Shown: piece after piece, positions 1 through 9,021 of the stretch
Layout: the number at the start of each line of letters is the position of its first letter
How positions within the stretch are numbered: position 1 is the first letter of the stretch
Origin: Nocardiopsis sp. FR4
GTDB lineage: Bacteria > Actinomycetota > Actinomycetes > Streptosporangiales > Streptosporangiaceae
Length of the DNA: 64,000 nt
Assembly: GCF_009830945.1 (NCBI RefSeq)
Contig: NZ_VWVV01000004.1
Coordinates: 310,001-374,000, forward strand
Direction of reading: 5' to 3'
Translations under genes and position numbers: made by a program
Notes under the pieces: model-generated
What the model was told of the DNA's origin: nothing
Seen by the model: only the letters and a program-made list of their open reading frames with translations
Database searches by the model: none

Positions 1-1501
1 CGCCCGCCTGCCCGCGCTGGTCCTCGGTGTATCCCTCGGGCGCCTGCGAGCTGGGGTCGACGGGCAGCTGCTCCTCGGCCGGCAGGATCGGCTCGTCGTA
101 GCGCGGGTTGCCGTCGGCGTCCAGCGGATACCAGACGGGGAAGGGGACGCCGAAGAAGCGCTGGCGGCTGATCAGCCAGTCGCCGTTGAGGCCCTCGACC
201 CAGTTCTCGTAACGGGCGCGCATGTGCTCCGGGTGCCAGGCGAGCTCGCGTCCACGCTGGACCAGCCGCTGGCGCAGGCCCTCGTCCCGCCCGCCGTTGC
301 GGATGTACCACTGGCGGGTGGTGACGATCTCCAGGGGCTTGTCGCCCTTCTCGTAGAACTTCACCGGGTGGGTGATCGGCGTGGGCTCGCCGACCAGGTC
401 GCCGCTGCGGCGCAGCAGTTCGACGGTGCGTTCCCGGGCGGTGTGCACGGTGGCGCCGACGAGCGTGTCGTAGGCCTCGCGGGCCGCGCCGCTCTCCAGG
501 CCGCGGGGCGGGTCGGCGACGATGCGGCCGTCCCAGCCGATGATGGGACGCGTCTCCAGCTGCAGCTCACGCCACCAGGTGACGTCGGTGGTGTCGCCGA
601 AGGTGCAGATCATGGCGATGCCCGACCCCTTCTCGGGGTCGGCCAGGCGGTGCGCCCGCACCGGGACCTCGACCCCGAATACCGGGGTGCGCACGGTGGT
701 GCCGAACAGGTCCTGGTAGCGCTCGTCGTCGGGGTGGGCGACCAGGGCGACGCAGGCGGCCAGCAGTTCGGGGCGGGTGGTCTCGATGTGGACCGGGGCG
801 CCGTCGGGCTTGTGGAAGGCGACCTTGTGGTAGGCGCTGGGGCGCTCGCGGTCCTCCAGTTCGGCCTGGGCGACGGCGGTGCGGAAGGTGACGTCCCACA
901 GGGTGGGCGCCTCGGCCATGTAGGCCTCGCCGCGGGCCAGGTTGCGCAGGAAGGCGCGCTGGGCGGCGGCGCGGGAGTTGTCGTCGATGGTGGCGTAGGT
1001 GTGCCGCCAGTCCACGCTCAGGCCCAGACGGCGCCAGATGGACTCGAAGACCTTCTCGTCCTCGGCGGTGAGGGTGTCGCACAGCTCGATGAAGTTGCGC
1101 CGCGAGACGGGGACCTGCCGCTTGGGGTCCGGCTTGGCCGGCGGCTGGAAGTCCGGGTCGTAGGGGACCGAGGGGTCGCAGCGCACGCCGTAGTAGTTCT
1201 GGACGCGGCGCTCGGTGGGCAGGCCGTTGTCGTCCCAGCCCATGGGGTAGAAGACGGCCTTGCCGTTCATGCGCTGGAACCGCGCGACGGTGTCGGTGTG
1301 CGTGTAGGAGAACACGTGGCCGATGTGCAGCGAACCCGAGACCGTGGGCGGCGGGGTGTCGATGGAGTAGACGTCCTCGCGGCTGCGGGTGCGGTCGAAG
1401 TGGTAGACGCCGGACTCATCCCATACGTCGACCCACTTCGCCTCGATACCGTCCAGCGAAGGCTTGTCGGGCATGCGGAAGGAATGAGAGCGGTTGGTCA
1501 T
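1..1501 (-). CDS. valS: Valine--tRNA ligase, N-terminal part (runs off left edge)
   Basis: Class I aminoacyl-tRNA synthetase that charges tRNA-Val in the cytoplasm. About 500 residues are visible, out of roughly 870 expected. The nucleotide-binding HIGH motif is at residues 59-62 (SGSLHIGHVFSY), followed by the CP1 editing region (TTRPELLAACVALVAHP). The KMSKS loop and anticodon-binding domain lie outside the window. The ATG chosen begins MTNRSHSFRMPDKPSLDGIE, a usual start for actinobacterial ValRS. The nearest visible genes on both sides are unrelated, so it is probably transcribed alone. The next 208 bp upstream show no gene. Identification is firm; only completeness is unknown. Confidence 0.96.
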   Translation of the reverse strand, partial: MTNRSHSFRMPDKPSLDGIEAKWVDVWDESGVYHFDRTRSREDVYSIDTPPPTVSGSLHIGHVFSYTHTDTVARFQRMNGKAVFYPMGWDDNGLPTERRVQNYYGVRCDPSVPYDPDFQPPAKPDPKRQVPVSRRNFIELCDTLTAEDEKVFESIWRRLGLSVDWRHTYATIDDNSRAAAQRAFLRNLARGEAYMAEAPTLWDVTFRTAVAQAELEDRERPSAYHKVAFHKPDGAPVHIETTRPELLAACVALVAHPDDERYQDLFGTTVRTPVFGVEVPVRAHRLADPEKGSGIAMICTFGDTTDVTWWRELQLETRPIIGWDGRIVADPPRGLESGAAREAYDTLVGATVHTARERTVELLRRSGDLVGEPTPITHPVKFYEKGDKPLEIVTTRQWYIRNGGRDEGLRQRLVQRGRELAWHPEHMRARYENWVEGLNGDWLISRQRFFGVPFPVWYPLDADGNPRYDEPILPAEEQLPVDPSSQAPEGYTEDQRGQAG

Positions 1502-1709
1502 GGGGCAATGGTAGTGCGCTCCGGAGCGTGATCGCTCCGGGAAACCGGGGCTACCGCCGCCCCTCCGCGGGTAGGCGTCGGGGCACGCTGGCGGCGGGGG
1601 TTGCGTCCGGTGTCCGGCACGCGGACGTGAAAGGATCTCCCCGTACGCACGCGGGGGTGCGCCCTCCGCGCGCCCCCGGTACACCCAACGGAAACGGTGG
1701 ACGAATTCG

Positions 1710-1988
1710 ATGGCTAAGAAGGACGGCGGCGACATCGGCCCGGCGATCGCTGGTCTCGTGGCCGGGCTCGCGGCACAGTACGTCATGCGCAAGGCCCTGA
1801 ACTTCGCCTGGACGCGGGCGGTGGGCGAGGAGCCCCCCACGGACGTGGATTCCCCCGACGTCACCCTCGGGCGCGCGCTGGGCTGGGCCGTGATGGCCGG
1901 TGTGGGCACCGAGGTGGCCCGGGTGCTGGCCGTGCGGGCCGCCCGCGCCAAGCTGCTCGGCGCCGGCCCCAAGGAGCTGGACGTGTGA
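1710..1988 (+). CDS. DUF4235 family small membrane protein
   Basis: A 92-residue protein with two hydrophobic stretches (about residues 9-24 and 50-68) separated by a short acidic loop, matching the actinobacterial DUF4235 family. Its function is unknown. The start MAKKDGGDIGPAIAGLVAG follows a GGTGGA-like ribosome site. It converges on the DUF4193 gene across a 25-bp-arm hairpin. The C-terminal part (ARVLAVRAARAKLLGAGP) is a basic, Ala-rich helix. Family assignment is by recalled sequence pattern. Confidence 0.75.
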   Translation: MAKKDGGDIGPAIAGLVAGLAAQYVMRKALNFAWTRAVGEEPPTDVDSPDVTLGRALGWAVMAGVGTEVARVLAVRAARAKLLGAGPKELDV

Positions 1989-2010
1989 GGACCGGAGCGC
2001 CGCTCCCATG

Positions 2011-2062
2011 ACGACGGCGGGCGGCCGACCGCACCGGGGTGCGGTCGGCCGTCCGCCGTCGT
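2011..2062. terminator. Bidirectional hairpin between convergent genes
   Basis: Inverted arms of 25 bp (2011-2035 and 2038-2062, one G-T mismatch) around a 2-nt centre, between the convergent DUF4235 and DUF4193 genes. There is no clear T-run, as is common for actinobacterial terminators. Confidence 0.75.
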
Positions 2063-2197
2063 CTCCGGGACCGCCCGCGGCCGGACGGACCGCGACCGGG
2101 GAACGCGGCGCGTCCGGGGGACGCGCCGGGCCGCGGTGGGGCTCCGCGCGTACGGGGGTTCGCCTGGACGGGACGGTTCAGGGTCCGTCCCGTCCGC

Positions 2198-2494
2198 TCA
2201 GGCGCACTCCTTGCAGACCAGCTGGCCGGCGCGCTGCTCGGCGAGCTGGCTGCGGTGGTGCACCAGGAAGCAGCGCGAGCAGGTGAACTCGTCGGCCTGA
2301 CGCGGGAGGACGCGCACCGCGAGCTCCTCACCCGAAAGGTCGGCCCCCGGCAGCTCCATGCCCTCGGCGACCTCGTCGGGGTCGACGTCGATCGTGCCGG
2401 TGCCCTTGTCCACGCGCCGCGCCTGCAGTTCCTGGAGGCTGTCCTCGTTGATGTCCTCGTCAGTCTTGCGCGGGCTGTCGTAGTCGGTGGCCAT
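2198..2494 (-). CDS. DUF4193 family protein (Cys-containing, likely zinc-binding)
   Basis: A 98-residue acidic protein of the actinobacterial DUF4193 family, start MATDYDSPRKTDED. The C-terminal half carries CSRC followed by VCKEC, a treble-clef-like four-Cys pattern suggesting a structural zinc. The function is unknown. An in-frame ATG lies 15 nt upstream, but family members begin at MATDYD, and the GAGGGGG ribosome site abuts the upstream ATG, so the downstream start is preferred. A 520-bp upstream gap presumably holds its promoter. Confidence 0.85.
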   Translation of the reverse strand: MATDYDSPRKTDEDINEDSLQELQARRVDKGTGTIDVDPDEVAEGMELPGADLSGEELAVRVLPRQADEFTCSRCFLVHHRSQLAEQRAGQLVCKECA

Positions 2495-3015
2495 CTCTGC
2501 TAACTCCATCCCCCTCGTTCAGTGCCTCGTCGCGCGGGTGTAACGCTTGAGAGACCTCGGTTGTGCCCGGTTCGGCCGATGAGTTTTCCCTTTGTCGGCG
2601 GACCGTGTCCCCTCCCGGGCCACTGTCCACAGGTCAGCAGTACTTTCACGGTTCGTGACCGAAGGCGGCCACGTACGGCCACCGCCCCCAGGGTCGGTTT
2701 CCCTGTGTACTACCCAACGCCGGGTGACTCGTAGACCTGGAAAAACCGTTCCCGCCCATCCCGGACAAAGCGCCGAACACTTCCCCAGGGGTAGGCGAAA
2801 ACCAAGACATGCCCACGTCAGGAGGCATTCCCTCCGTGTCCACGCCCGGGGAAGCATACCCACCCGAGCTCGGCACCCGTGACACGGGTGGGCGTGTCTT
2901 CGGACACGTATAGATATCACGAAGAGTGGGTGAACGCAGCTTCGCCCCGTGGCCGCGGGAGGCCGTCCGGCACGGGCGCCGCGCCGGGCGGCGGCCCCGC
3001 CGGGCCGGGGACGGC
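2495..3015. other. Intergenic region without a recognised gene
   Basis: No convincing coding frame. It holds the upstream region of the DUF4193 gene and the downstream side of the histidine-kinase operon. Two small perfect hairpins lie near the kinase end: 2874-2890 (8-bp arms around A) and 2893-2908 (6-bp stem closed by a TTCG tetraloop), plausibly the transcription end of that operon. A short inverted repeat TCACG-GTT-CGTGA lies at 2646-2658. Confidence 0.5.
2874..2908 (-). terminator. Tandem hairpins downstream of the two-component operon
   Basis: Two adjacent perfect stem-loops, 2874-2881/2883-2890 and 2893-2898/2903-2908 (TTCG loop). They lie about 110 bp past the kinase stop codon on the minus strand. 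No strong U-tract, so moderate confidence. Confidence 0.4.
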
Positions 3016-4260
3016 TCAGCGGCGCTCGGGGGCCTCCGGGCGCGGCACGGGCAGGCAGACGGTGACCACGAGTCCGCCTCCCGAGCGGGGCCAGGCCGTC
3101 ACCATGCCCTCGTGGGCGCGCACCACCGAGCGGACGATGGACAGTCCGAGTCCGGCGCTGCGGCCCGAGCCGACGCGGTCGCTGGTGCCGCGGCGGAAGG
3201 GTTCGAAGAGGCCCTCGATCTCGTAGGCCGGGATGACCTTGCCGGAGTTCTCCACCTGCACCGCGGGCATCCCCTCGTACATGCCGCTGCGGACGGTGAT
3301 CTCACCCTCGGGGACGTTGTACTTGAGGGCGTTCTCCACCAGGTTGCCCACCAGGCGCTCCAGCAGCACCGGGTCGCCGACCACCACCGCCGGGCGCAGG
3401 TCCCGGCGCAGCTCCAGGCCGGACTCGGAGATCGGCCCGTCCAGCTGGCTGAGCACCGTGCCCGCGACCTCGCCCAGGTCGACCCGGGCGCGGACCTCCA
3501 GTTCGCGGTCGCTCCTGGCCAGGAAGAGCAGGCCGTCGATGAGGCGTTCGTGGCGGGCGTTGGTCTCCAGCAGGGTCTGCCCGACGGTCTTGAGATCGGA
3601 GGAGACGTCGGGGGCGCTGAGCGCCACCTCCAGCAGGGTGCGGTTGATCGCCAGCGGGGTGCGCAGCTCGTGGGAGGCGTTGGCCACGAAGCGGCGCTGG
3701 CCGTCGAAGGCGCGGTCCAGGCGCTCCAGCATGCCGTCGAAGGTGTCGGCGAGCTCGCGGATCTCGTCGTCGGGGCCCGACAGCGCGATGCGCTCGTGCA
3801 GGGAGCGCTCCGACAGGCGGCGGGCGATGCGGGTGATCTTCTGCAGCGGGGAGAGCGCCCGACCGGCCACGGCGTAGCCCAGGGCGACCGCCAGCAGCCC
3901 CACGAGGAACAGCGCGAGCAGCGAGAACCTGGTGACGTGGGTCAGGACCTCCTCGATGAGGTAGCGGTGCGTGATCAGCTCCGAGGCGGTCTCCTCGTCC
4001 AGGAGCGCGTTGAGCAGGACCGCGACGATCAGGTAGTTGACCAGGACCAGCACCGACCCGGCCGCGAAGAACAGCATCCCGTAGATGAGCGTGAGCCGGG
4101 CCCGCAGGCTGAGGTTGTCGGTGAAGCGGCGCACCCGGGCCGCGGCGGCGGAGCGCTCGCCGCCCTCGGGCGCGGCGGCGCCCAGGCTCCGCCACGTGCC
4201 GGTGTCGCCGGGCCGGGTGGGTTCCACCTGGCCCGGTTCGGCGCGCTCGGCCGGACTCAC
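3016..4260 (-). CDS. Two-component sensor histidine kinase (EnvZ/CutS-like)
   Basis: A 414-residue membrane sensor kinase that phosphorylates the response regulator encoded just upstream. After a charged cytoplasmic N-terminus it has TM1 (about residues 56-84), a short extracytoplasmic segment, TM2 (about 112-134) and a HAMP linker (135-185). The HisKA H-box ANASHELRTPL places the phospho-accepting histidine at 197. The HATPase domain follows, with the N box LVENALKYN and a G box GLGLSIVRSVV. The GTG start at 4260 overlaps the TGA of the regulator (GTGA), so the two are translationally coupled. An internal start would lose the first TM. The signal sensed cannot be told. Confidence 0.92.
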   Translation of the reverse strand: MSPAERAEPGQVEPTRPGDTGTWRSLGAAAPEGGERSAAAARVRRFTDNLSLRARLTLIYGMLFFAAGSVLVLVNYLIVAVLLNALLDEETASELITHRYLIEEVLTHVTRFSLLALFLVGLLAVALGYAVAGRALSPLQKITRIARRLSERSLHERIALSGPDDEIRELADTFDGMLERLDRAFDGQRRFVANASHELRTPLAINRTLLEVALSAPDVSSDLKTVGQTLLETNARHERLIDGLLFLARSDRELEVRARVDLGEVAGTVLSQLDGPISESGLELRRDLRPAVVVGDPVLLERLVGNLVENALKYNVPEGEITVRSGMYEGMPAVQVENSGKVIPAYEIEGLFEPFRRGTSDRVGSGRSAGLGLSIVRSVVRAHEGMVTAWPRSGGGLVVTVCLPVPRPEAPERR

Positions 4261-4910
4261 AACCGGTACCCCGCGCCCGGGACGGTCTGGATCACGGGCG
4301 GGTCGCCGAGCTTCTTGCGCAGGGTCATGACGGTGACGCGGACCACGTTGGTGAAGGGGTCGGCGTTCTCGTCCCAGGCCTTCTCCAGCAGGCCCTCGGC
4401 GCTGACCACGGTCCCCTGGGCGCGCATGAGCACGTGCAGCACCGCGAACTCCTTGGGGGTGAGGGTGACCTCGCGCCCGTCGCGGTGCACGCGGTGGTTG
4501 GCCGGGTCCAGGGTGATGCCGTGGCGCTCCAGCACGGGCGGCAGCGGGGGCACCGAGCGGCGCCCCAGGGCGCGCACCCGCGCGATGAGCTCGGCGAAGG
4601 CGAAGGGCTTGGCCAGGTAGTCGTCGGCGCCGATGGTCAGGCCCTCGACCTTGTCCTGGACCCCGTCGGAGGCGGTGAGCATGAGGATGCGCCCGTTGTA
4701 GCTCTCCCGGGCCAGGGAGCGGGCGACGTCGTCGCCGTGGGTGCCGGGCAGGTCGCGGTCCAGGACGACCACGTCGTAGTCGTTGACCGCGGTGTACTCC
4801 AGGGCCGCGTCGCCGTCGTAGACCACGTCCACGGCCATCGCCTCGCGCCGCAGGCCGAGCGCCACGGCGTCGGCCAGAACACGTTCGTCTTCGACCACGA
4901 GTACGCGCAC
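4257..4910 (-). CDS. OmpR/PhoB-family response regulator
   Basis: A 217-residue DNA-binding response regulator. The receiver domain (1-115) has the acidic pair E7/D8, phospho-acceptor D51 (VVLDRDLPG), the conserved Thr in MLTASD and the Lys in LAKPFAFAEL. A winged-helix domain (about 125-217) ends in the usual GAGYRL. It is first in a two-gene operon with the kinase and overlaps it by 4 bp. Its leader contains two related hairpins (4952-5181), which could be regulator binding sites or an RNA element. It resembles the CutR/CssR type. Confidence 0.94.
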   Translation of the reverse strand: MRVLVVEDERVLADAVALGLRREAMAVDVVYDGDAALEYTAVNDYDVVVLDRDLPGTHGDDVARSLARESYNGRILMLTASDGVQDKVEGLTIGADDYLAKPFAFAELIARVRALGRRSVPPLPPVLERHGITLDPANHRVHRDGREVTLTPKEFAVLHVLMRAQGTVVSAEGLLEKAWDENADPFTNVVRVTVMTLRKKLGDPPVIQTVPGAGYRL

Positions 4911-4951
4911 GTTGTCCTTCTACAGCCTCGGTCCGGGAGGAGAAAAGGGGG

Positions 4952-5181
4952 GCCGCTGCCGGCGCATCCCCCAACACACCGGCAGCGGCGTTCGTGGTCC
5001 CGGCCGCGTCATCCGTTCTCCCACGACCGGGGTAAGGAGACGGTAAACCCCTCGCGTCGGTTGCGCGAACCGGGCCGTCCTCCTCGCCCCCGCCTGGCAC
5101 ACGGGCGCTGGACCGGGAGCTGTGACTCCCCTGGCGCACGGGGAGTCGCCGCCGGCGAATCCCCCAACCGCCGGCAGCGAC
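4952..5181 (-). promoter_or_regulatory. Twin stem-loops with a shared loop in the two-component leader
   Basis: Hairpin 1 pairs 4952-4962 with 4979-4989 (11 bp perfect). Hairpin 2 pairs 5145-5157 with 5169-5181 (13 bp, one mismatch). Both loops contain ATCCCCCAAC on the plus strand (GTTGGGGGAT on the transcribed sense). They are 40 and about 235 bp upstream of the response-regulator start. The stems are similar too, so this is a repeated element. Whether it acts as DNA or RNA is unknown. Confidence 0.5.
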
Positions 5182-5519
5182 TTAACCCCGCACATCTCAA
5201 ATCTGACACATCAAGAATAAGAAACAAGTAAGCACAAGCCCTCCCCACGGAATGTGTCGTGGGACACTCCGCGCGGCGGCGCGGGCGGGGACCCGTCCGG
5301 TCACGGAAGGATCACGCCGGGGGGCCGGGGTTTGAGCGCGGTCACGGCGCGGTAAGGGTAGGGGACGCGCGCGTGGACACCGGCTCCCTCGCCGGACCGC
5401 GACGAACGCGCACTCACCGGAAAGTGGCTCTCTTCGATCGTGCGCACGTCGCGGCGTGCGCCAACCGACTCGCGCCGGGGCACACCCGTGCCCCGGTGCC
5501 TACCCCTGGAAGAGGTGTG

Positions 5520-5684
5520 ATGGGCGAGTTCCGCACGGAGATCAAGGTCCGTATCAACGAGACCTATCGGTCGTTCCAGGCCGCTCAGGCCGCCGGAGAC
5601 GACTTCCTCGCCGACACGCACGCGGCGGAGCTGGAGGACCTCTACCGCATCGCGGCCCGCAACGGCGTCGACACCTGCGCCTAG
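5520..5684 (+). CDS. Small conserved actinobacterial-type protein, 54 aa
   Basis: Encodes 54 residues beginning MGEFRTEIKVRINETYRSF and ending RNGVDTCA. The ATG follows a good ribosome site (GGAAGAGG, 5 nt spacing). Composition is helical and charged, without membrane segment or signal. Similar short proteins of unknown function are common in actinomycetes. It stands alone, ends just before a perfect palindromic terminator, and its promoter must lie in the 5250-5510 stretch shared with the divergent two-component operon. No function can be assigned. Confidence 0.6.
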   Translation: MGEFRTEIKVRINETYRSFQAAQAAGDDFLADTHAAELEDLYRIAARNGVDTCA

Positions 5685-5766
5685 GCCGCGTCGGCCTCGG
5701 GCACGCCGGGTCCGGCCCGCGCGGCGGGGCCCGGTCGGGCGCACGGGCCGTGGGAACACCGGCCCC

Positions 5767-5804
5767 GGGGGCGCGGCGGGAGAGTACTCTCCCGCCGCGC
5801 CCCC
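5767..5804. terminator. 38-bp perfect palindrome between convergent genes
   Basis: Bases 5767-5785 are the exact reverse complement of 5786-5804 (arm GGGGGCGCGGCGGGAGAGT). It lies between the 54-aa gene and the convergent inositol-phosphatase gene, and probably terminates both. Confidence 0.8.
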
Positions 5805-5841
5805 GCCGTGTGCGGGGACGCGGCGCGCGGGCGGCGCTTCG

Positions 5842-6654
5842 TCAGCCGTCGGTGTCGGCTCCCAGGGGCGCCAGGAGCGCGCACAGGGCCTCGTGGAGCC
5901 CCGGGGGCGCCGCGACGATCAGCTCGCCGCTGGGCGGACCGCCGTCCGGTCCCGTCACGCGCAGGCCGGCCTCGCTGGCGACCAGGCCGGGGGCGGACCA
6001 GTCCCACGGGTTGAGCCCGCGTTCGTAGTAGGCGTTGACGCGTCCCGCGGCCAGGTTGGTCAGGTCCACCGAGGCGGCCCCGCCGCGCCGGATGTCGCGT
6101 ACGCGCGGGATCACCTCCAGCAGGACCCTGGCCTGCTGGCGCCGCCGCTCGGGGAGGTACCCGAACCCGGTGGCGACCAGGGCCTGTTCCAGAGCGACGG
6201 CGGGCGGCGCCTGCAGGGGGTCGCCGTTCAGGCGCGCGCCCCCGCCGAGCACGGCCTCGAACATCTCCCCCCGCCGGGGCACGCTGACCGCTCCGGCCAC
6301 GACCTCGCCCGCCACCTCGGCGGCGACGCACACGCCCCAGTCGGCCTGGCCGTACAGGTAGTTGACGGTGCCGTCGATGGGGTCGACGATCCAGCGCACC
6401 CCGCTGGTGCCCGCCTCGTCGCCGCCCTCCTCGCCCAGGACGGCGTCGTGGGGGCGCGCGGCGAGCAGGCGGGAGCGGATGAGCTCCTCGGTGGCCTGGT
6501 CCATCTTGGTGACGACGTCGGTGGGGCTGGACTTGGTGTCGAGCACGGTGATGCCCGCCTGCCCCTCCATGGCGAGCGCGCCCGCCTCCGCCGCCACGGT
6601 GACGGCGAGGTCGCGCAGGCTCTCCCGGTCGGGTACGGCGCCGGTGGTACTCAC
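5842..6654 (-). CDS. Inositol monophosphatase family protein
   Basis: A 270-residue Mg2+-dependent phosphatase of the IMPase/FBPase-like fold. Metal ligands are visible in GEEGG (74-78) and DPIDGT (91-96), and the second signature WDWSAPGLVASEAG (217-230) supplies the last Asp. The family hydrolyses inositol-1-phosphate, histidinol phosphate, PAPS or related sugar phosphates. Sequence alone does not choose among them, and neighbours give no clue. Length is typical. It starts MSTTGAVPDRESL and is followed by a perfect palindromic terminator. Confidence 0.9.
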   Translation of the reverse strand: MSTTGAVPDRESLRDLAVTVAAEAGALAMEGQAGITVLDTKSSPTDVVTKMDQATEELIRSRLLAARPHDAVLGEEGGDEAGTSGVRWIVDPIDGTVNYLYGQADWGVCVAAEVAGEVVAGAVSVPRRGEMFEAVLGGGARLNGDPLQAPPAVALEQALVATGFGYLPERRRQQARVLLEVIPRVRDIRRGGAASVDLTNLAAGRVNAYYERGLNPWDWSAPGLVASEAGLRVTGPDGGPPSGELIVAAPPGLHEALCALLAPLGADTDG

Positions 6655-6741
6655 AAGGTGTCCTTAGGGTCGTGGATGAGGGCCGGGGCCCGCGGTGCCC
6701 CGGGACGGGGTTCGGGGCGCCGCGGGGCGCCCGGCCGGGGT

Positions 6742-8778
6742 TCAGAGCAGCTCGGGCCGGGTCCACTCCTTGCCGTGCACGTGGTGGTCGAGGAAGGCGA
6801 AGACCGTCTCGTACCAGATCCGCGCGTTGCCTGGGGTGAGGATCCAGTGGTTCTCGTCCGGGAAGTACAGGAACTTGGCGTCCACCCCGTGCAGCATGAG
6901 GTCGCGCCACAGGCGCAGTCCCTCGGAGATGGGCACCCGGTAGTCCTTGTCGCCGTGGATGACGAGCATCGGGGTGCGGATGTCGGCCGCGTGCAGGTGG
7001 GGCGAGTTGAGGGCGTAGCGCTCGGGGCGCTCCAGCGGGGTGCCGAACTCGTGCTCCCACACCGGCGGGTAGTCGGTGGTGCCGCTGAAGGCCTCCAGGC
7101 CCCACAGGGAGGCGTGGGACACGATGGCCCGGAACCGGTCGGTGTGCCCGGCGATCCAGTTGGCCATGTAGCCGCCGAAGGAACCGCCCATCATGGCGGT
7201 GCGCTCGGCGTCGATGTCCTCGCGCGCCTCGGCGGCGTCGGTGACGGCCATGACGTCGGCGAAGGTGCGCGGTCCCCACTGCCCCCAGCCCCGGCGCAGC
7301 ATGTCCTGTCCGTAGCCGGTGGACAGGGCGGGGTCGGGCAGCAGGACGGCGTAGCCGCGCGCGGCGAGCAGCCAGGGGTTCCAGCGCCATGACCAGCCGT
7401 TGAAGCTCATGTAGGGGCCGCCGTGGACCCAGAGCATGAGCGGGGCGGGCGAGTCCGCGGAGGCCTCCTCGGGCAGCACCAGCCAGGAGCGGATGCGGGT
7501 GCCGTCGTCGGCGGTGGTCTCGATCTCGGTGAGGGTGCCGGGCATGGTGAGCTCCGACCCGGGGGTGCGCAGGTACTCCGGTCGGCCGTCCGGGGTCCGG
7601 GCGTCCAGGCGCACGGGGGCGGGCGGGGCGTCCCAGGCGTCGCGCAGGGCGTAGACGTGGCGGCCGTCGGGTGCGGGGTTGAGGCTGCTGTAGGCACCGT
7701 GGTCGCCGGTCAGGCGGGTGAGCTCACCGCTGGCCAGGTCGAGCCGGAAGAGGGGGCGGCGGCCGTTCTGGTCGGCCACGAAGAACACGGAGCCGGAGTC
7801 GGCGGCCCAGGCCAGCTCGCGCGGCCACAGCTCGTGGTCGGGCAGCAGGTCGCGGCCGTGTCCGGTCTCCAGGTCCACCAGCCACGCGGTCTCGTCGCGG
7901 GGCTCGCCGTCGTAGTCGCCCTCGAAGCCGCGCAGGAGCAGGACGTGGCGGCCGTCGGGGGAGACGAGCGGACCGGAGAAGTCGTGGTCGGGGTCGGAGG
8001 CCAGGGTGCGGCGCTCGCCGGTGGCGGTGTCGATGGCCACGACCTCGGAGCGTCGGGCGCCCCGGCCGGTGGGCACCTGCCACTCGGTGACCAGGACGGA
8101 GCCGTCGGGGCTGAGCGCGGCGCCGGCCCCGAGGAGGGCGGTCCCGGCGTCGGGGGTCAGGTCCCGGAGTTCGCCCAGGCGGGAGTCGGCGTCGGCGGGC
8201 GGCTCGGCGACCAGGTGCCGGGGGTGGTCGGGGCCGACGTCGCTGTCCCAGGAGCGCACCGGCAGCGCCTCGTGGAGGATGGCGGTGACCCCGGCCTCCT
8301 CGCGGGCCTTGCGGGCCTCGCGGTCGGCCTCCTCGTCCTCGCTGCCGGGGAGGGTGTTGCTGGTCAGGGCGACCAGGCCGGAGTCGCGGGCCACGGCGAA
8401 GCCGGAGACGCCGCCGGGCCGGGAGGCGACCTGGCGGGCCTCGCCGCCGTCGGCCGGCAACAGCCACAGGGCGGTACCGGCCTTGTCGTCGGCCTTGGTC
8501 TCGGGGTCGGGGCGGCCGCTGGTGAACAGGACCGACCCGTCCGGCAGGAAGCCGACGCCGCTCTCGCCCTTGGCCGAGCGGGTGAGGCGCCTGGGGGCGC
8601 GTCCGCCCTCGGACCCGGGGGTGACGTCGATCTCCCACAGGGCGCCGCGGAAGGACGTGGAGTCGGGGGCGATGTCGCTGACCGGTGCCACCAGACGGGT
8701 TCCGTCGGGGGACAGGCGCAGTCCGTTGACGCGGCGGAGGCGGACGTACTCCGGCAGTTCGTACCAGGAACGGACCAA
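6742..8778 (-). CDS. S9-family serine peptidase (acylaminoacyl-peptidase/DPP-like)
   Basis: A 678-residue prolyl-oligopeptidase-type enzyme, probably cytoplasmic because no signal peptide is seen. The N-terminal two thirds form a beta-propeller with repeated SPDG/APDG blade motifs. The C-terminal alpha/beta-hydrolase domain has the nucleophile S533 (GGSFGGYMANW), D612 (HGDKDYRVP) and H644 (DENHW). These enzymes remove acyl-amino acids or dipeptides from short peptides. It is monocistronic, with a 243-bp gap to the ferrochelatase gene. The exact substrate cannot be inferred. Confidence 0.92.
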   Translation of the reverse strand: MVRSWYELPEYVRLRRVNGLRLSPDGTRLVAPVSDIAPDSTSFRGALWEIDVTPGSEGGRAPRRLTRSAKGESGVGFLPDGSVLFTSGRPDPETKADDKAGTALWLLPADGGEARQVASRPGGVSGFAVARDSGLVALTSNTLPGSEDEEADREARKAREEAGVTAILHEALPVRSWDSDVGPDHPRHLVAEPPADADSRLGELRDLTPDAGTALLGAGAALSPDGSVLVTEWQVPTGRGARRSEVVAIDTATGERRTLASDPDHDFSGPLVSPDGRHVLLLRGFEGDYDGEPRDETAWLVDLETGHGRDLLPDHELWPRELAWAADSGSVFFVADQNGRRPLFRLDLASGELTRLTGDHGAYSSLNPAPDGRHVYALRDAWDAPPAPVRLDARTPDGRPEYLRTPGSELTMPGTLTEIETTADDGTRIRSWLVLPEEASADSPAPLMLWVHGGPYMSFNGWSWRWNPWLLAARGYAVLLPDPALSTGYGQDMLRRGWGQWGPRTFADVMAVTDAAEAREDIDAERTAMMGGSFGGYMANWIAGHTDRFRAIVSHASLWGLEAFSGTTDYPPVWEHEFGTPLERPERYALNSPHLHAADIRTPMLVIHGDKDYRVPISEGLRLWRDLMLHGVDAKFLYFPDENHWILTPGNARIWYETVFAFLDHHVHGKEWTRPELL

Positions 8779-9021
8779 GACACACTCCTATGTCGACTTG
8801 TGGTCGGGGCCGACCCTATCGGGGCGGGCCGCGGCTGGTCCGCGCGCACGCCCCGGGACGGTGTCAGCAGCGTTTACCCCACCCTGTCACACGCGCCGGG
8901 GGCGGGGTAGGCCGTACCGGGGCCAGTCGCCGGCCGCGGACCGGTTCCGGGGCGGGTCCCCGCCGACCGCGGGGGAAGTCCCCGGCTCCCCCTGTGGACG
9001 GCCGCGACCGGAGCCCCCGGC

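Noticed and set aside
224-1531. Long plus-strand open frame antisense to valS
   Set aside because: High-GC shadow frame: composed of Gly/Val/Leu/Ala/Arg with no family resemblance, while the minus strand encodes an unmistakable ValRS.
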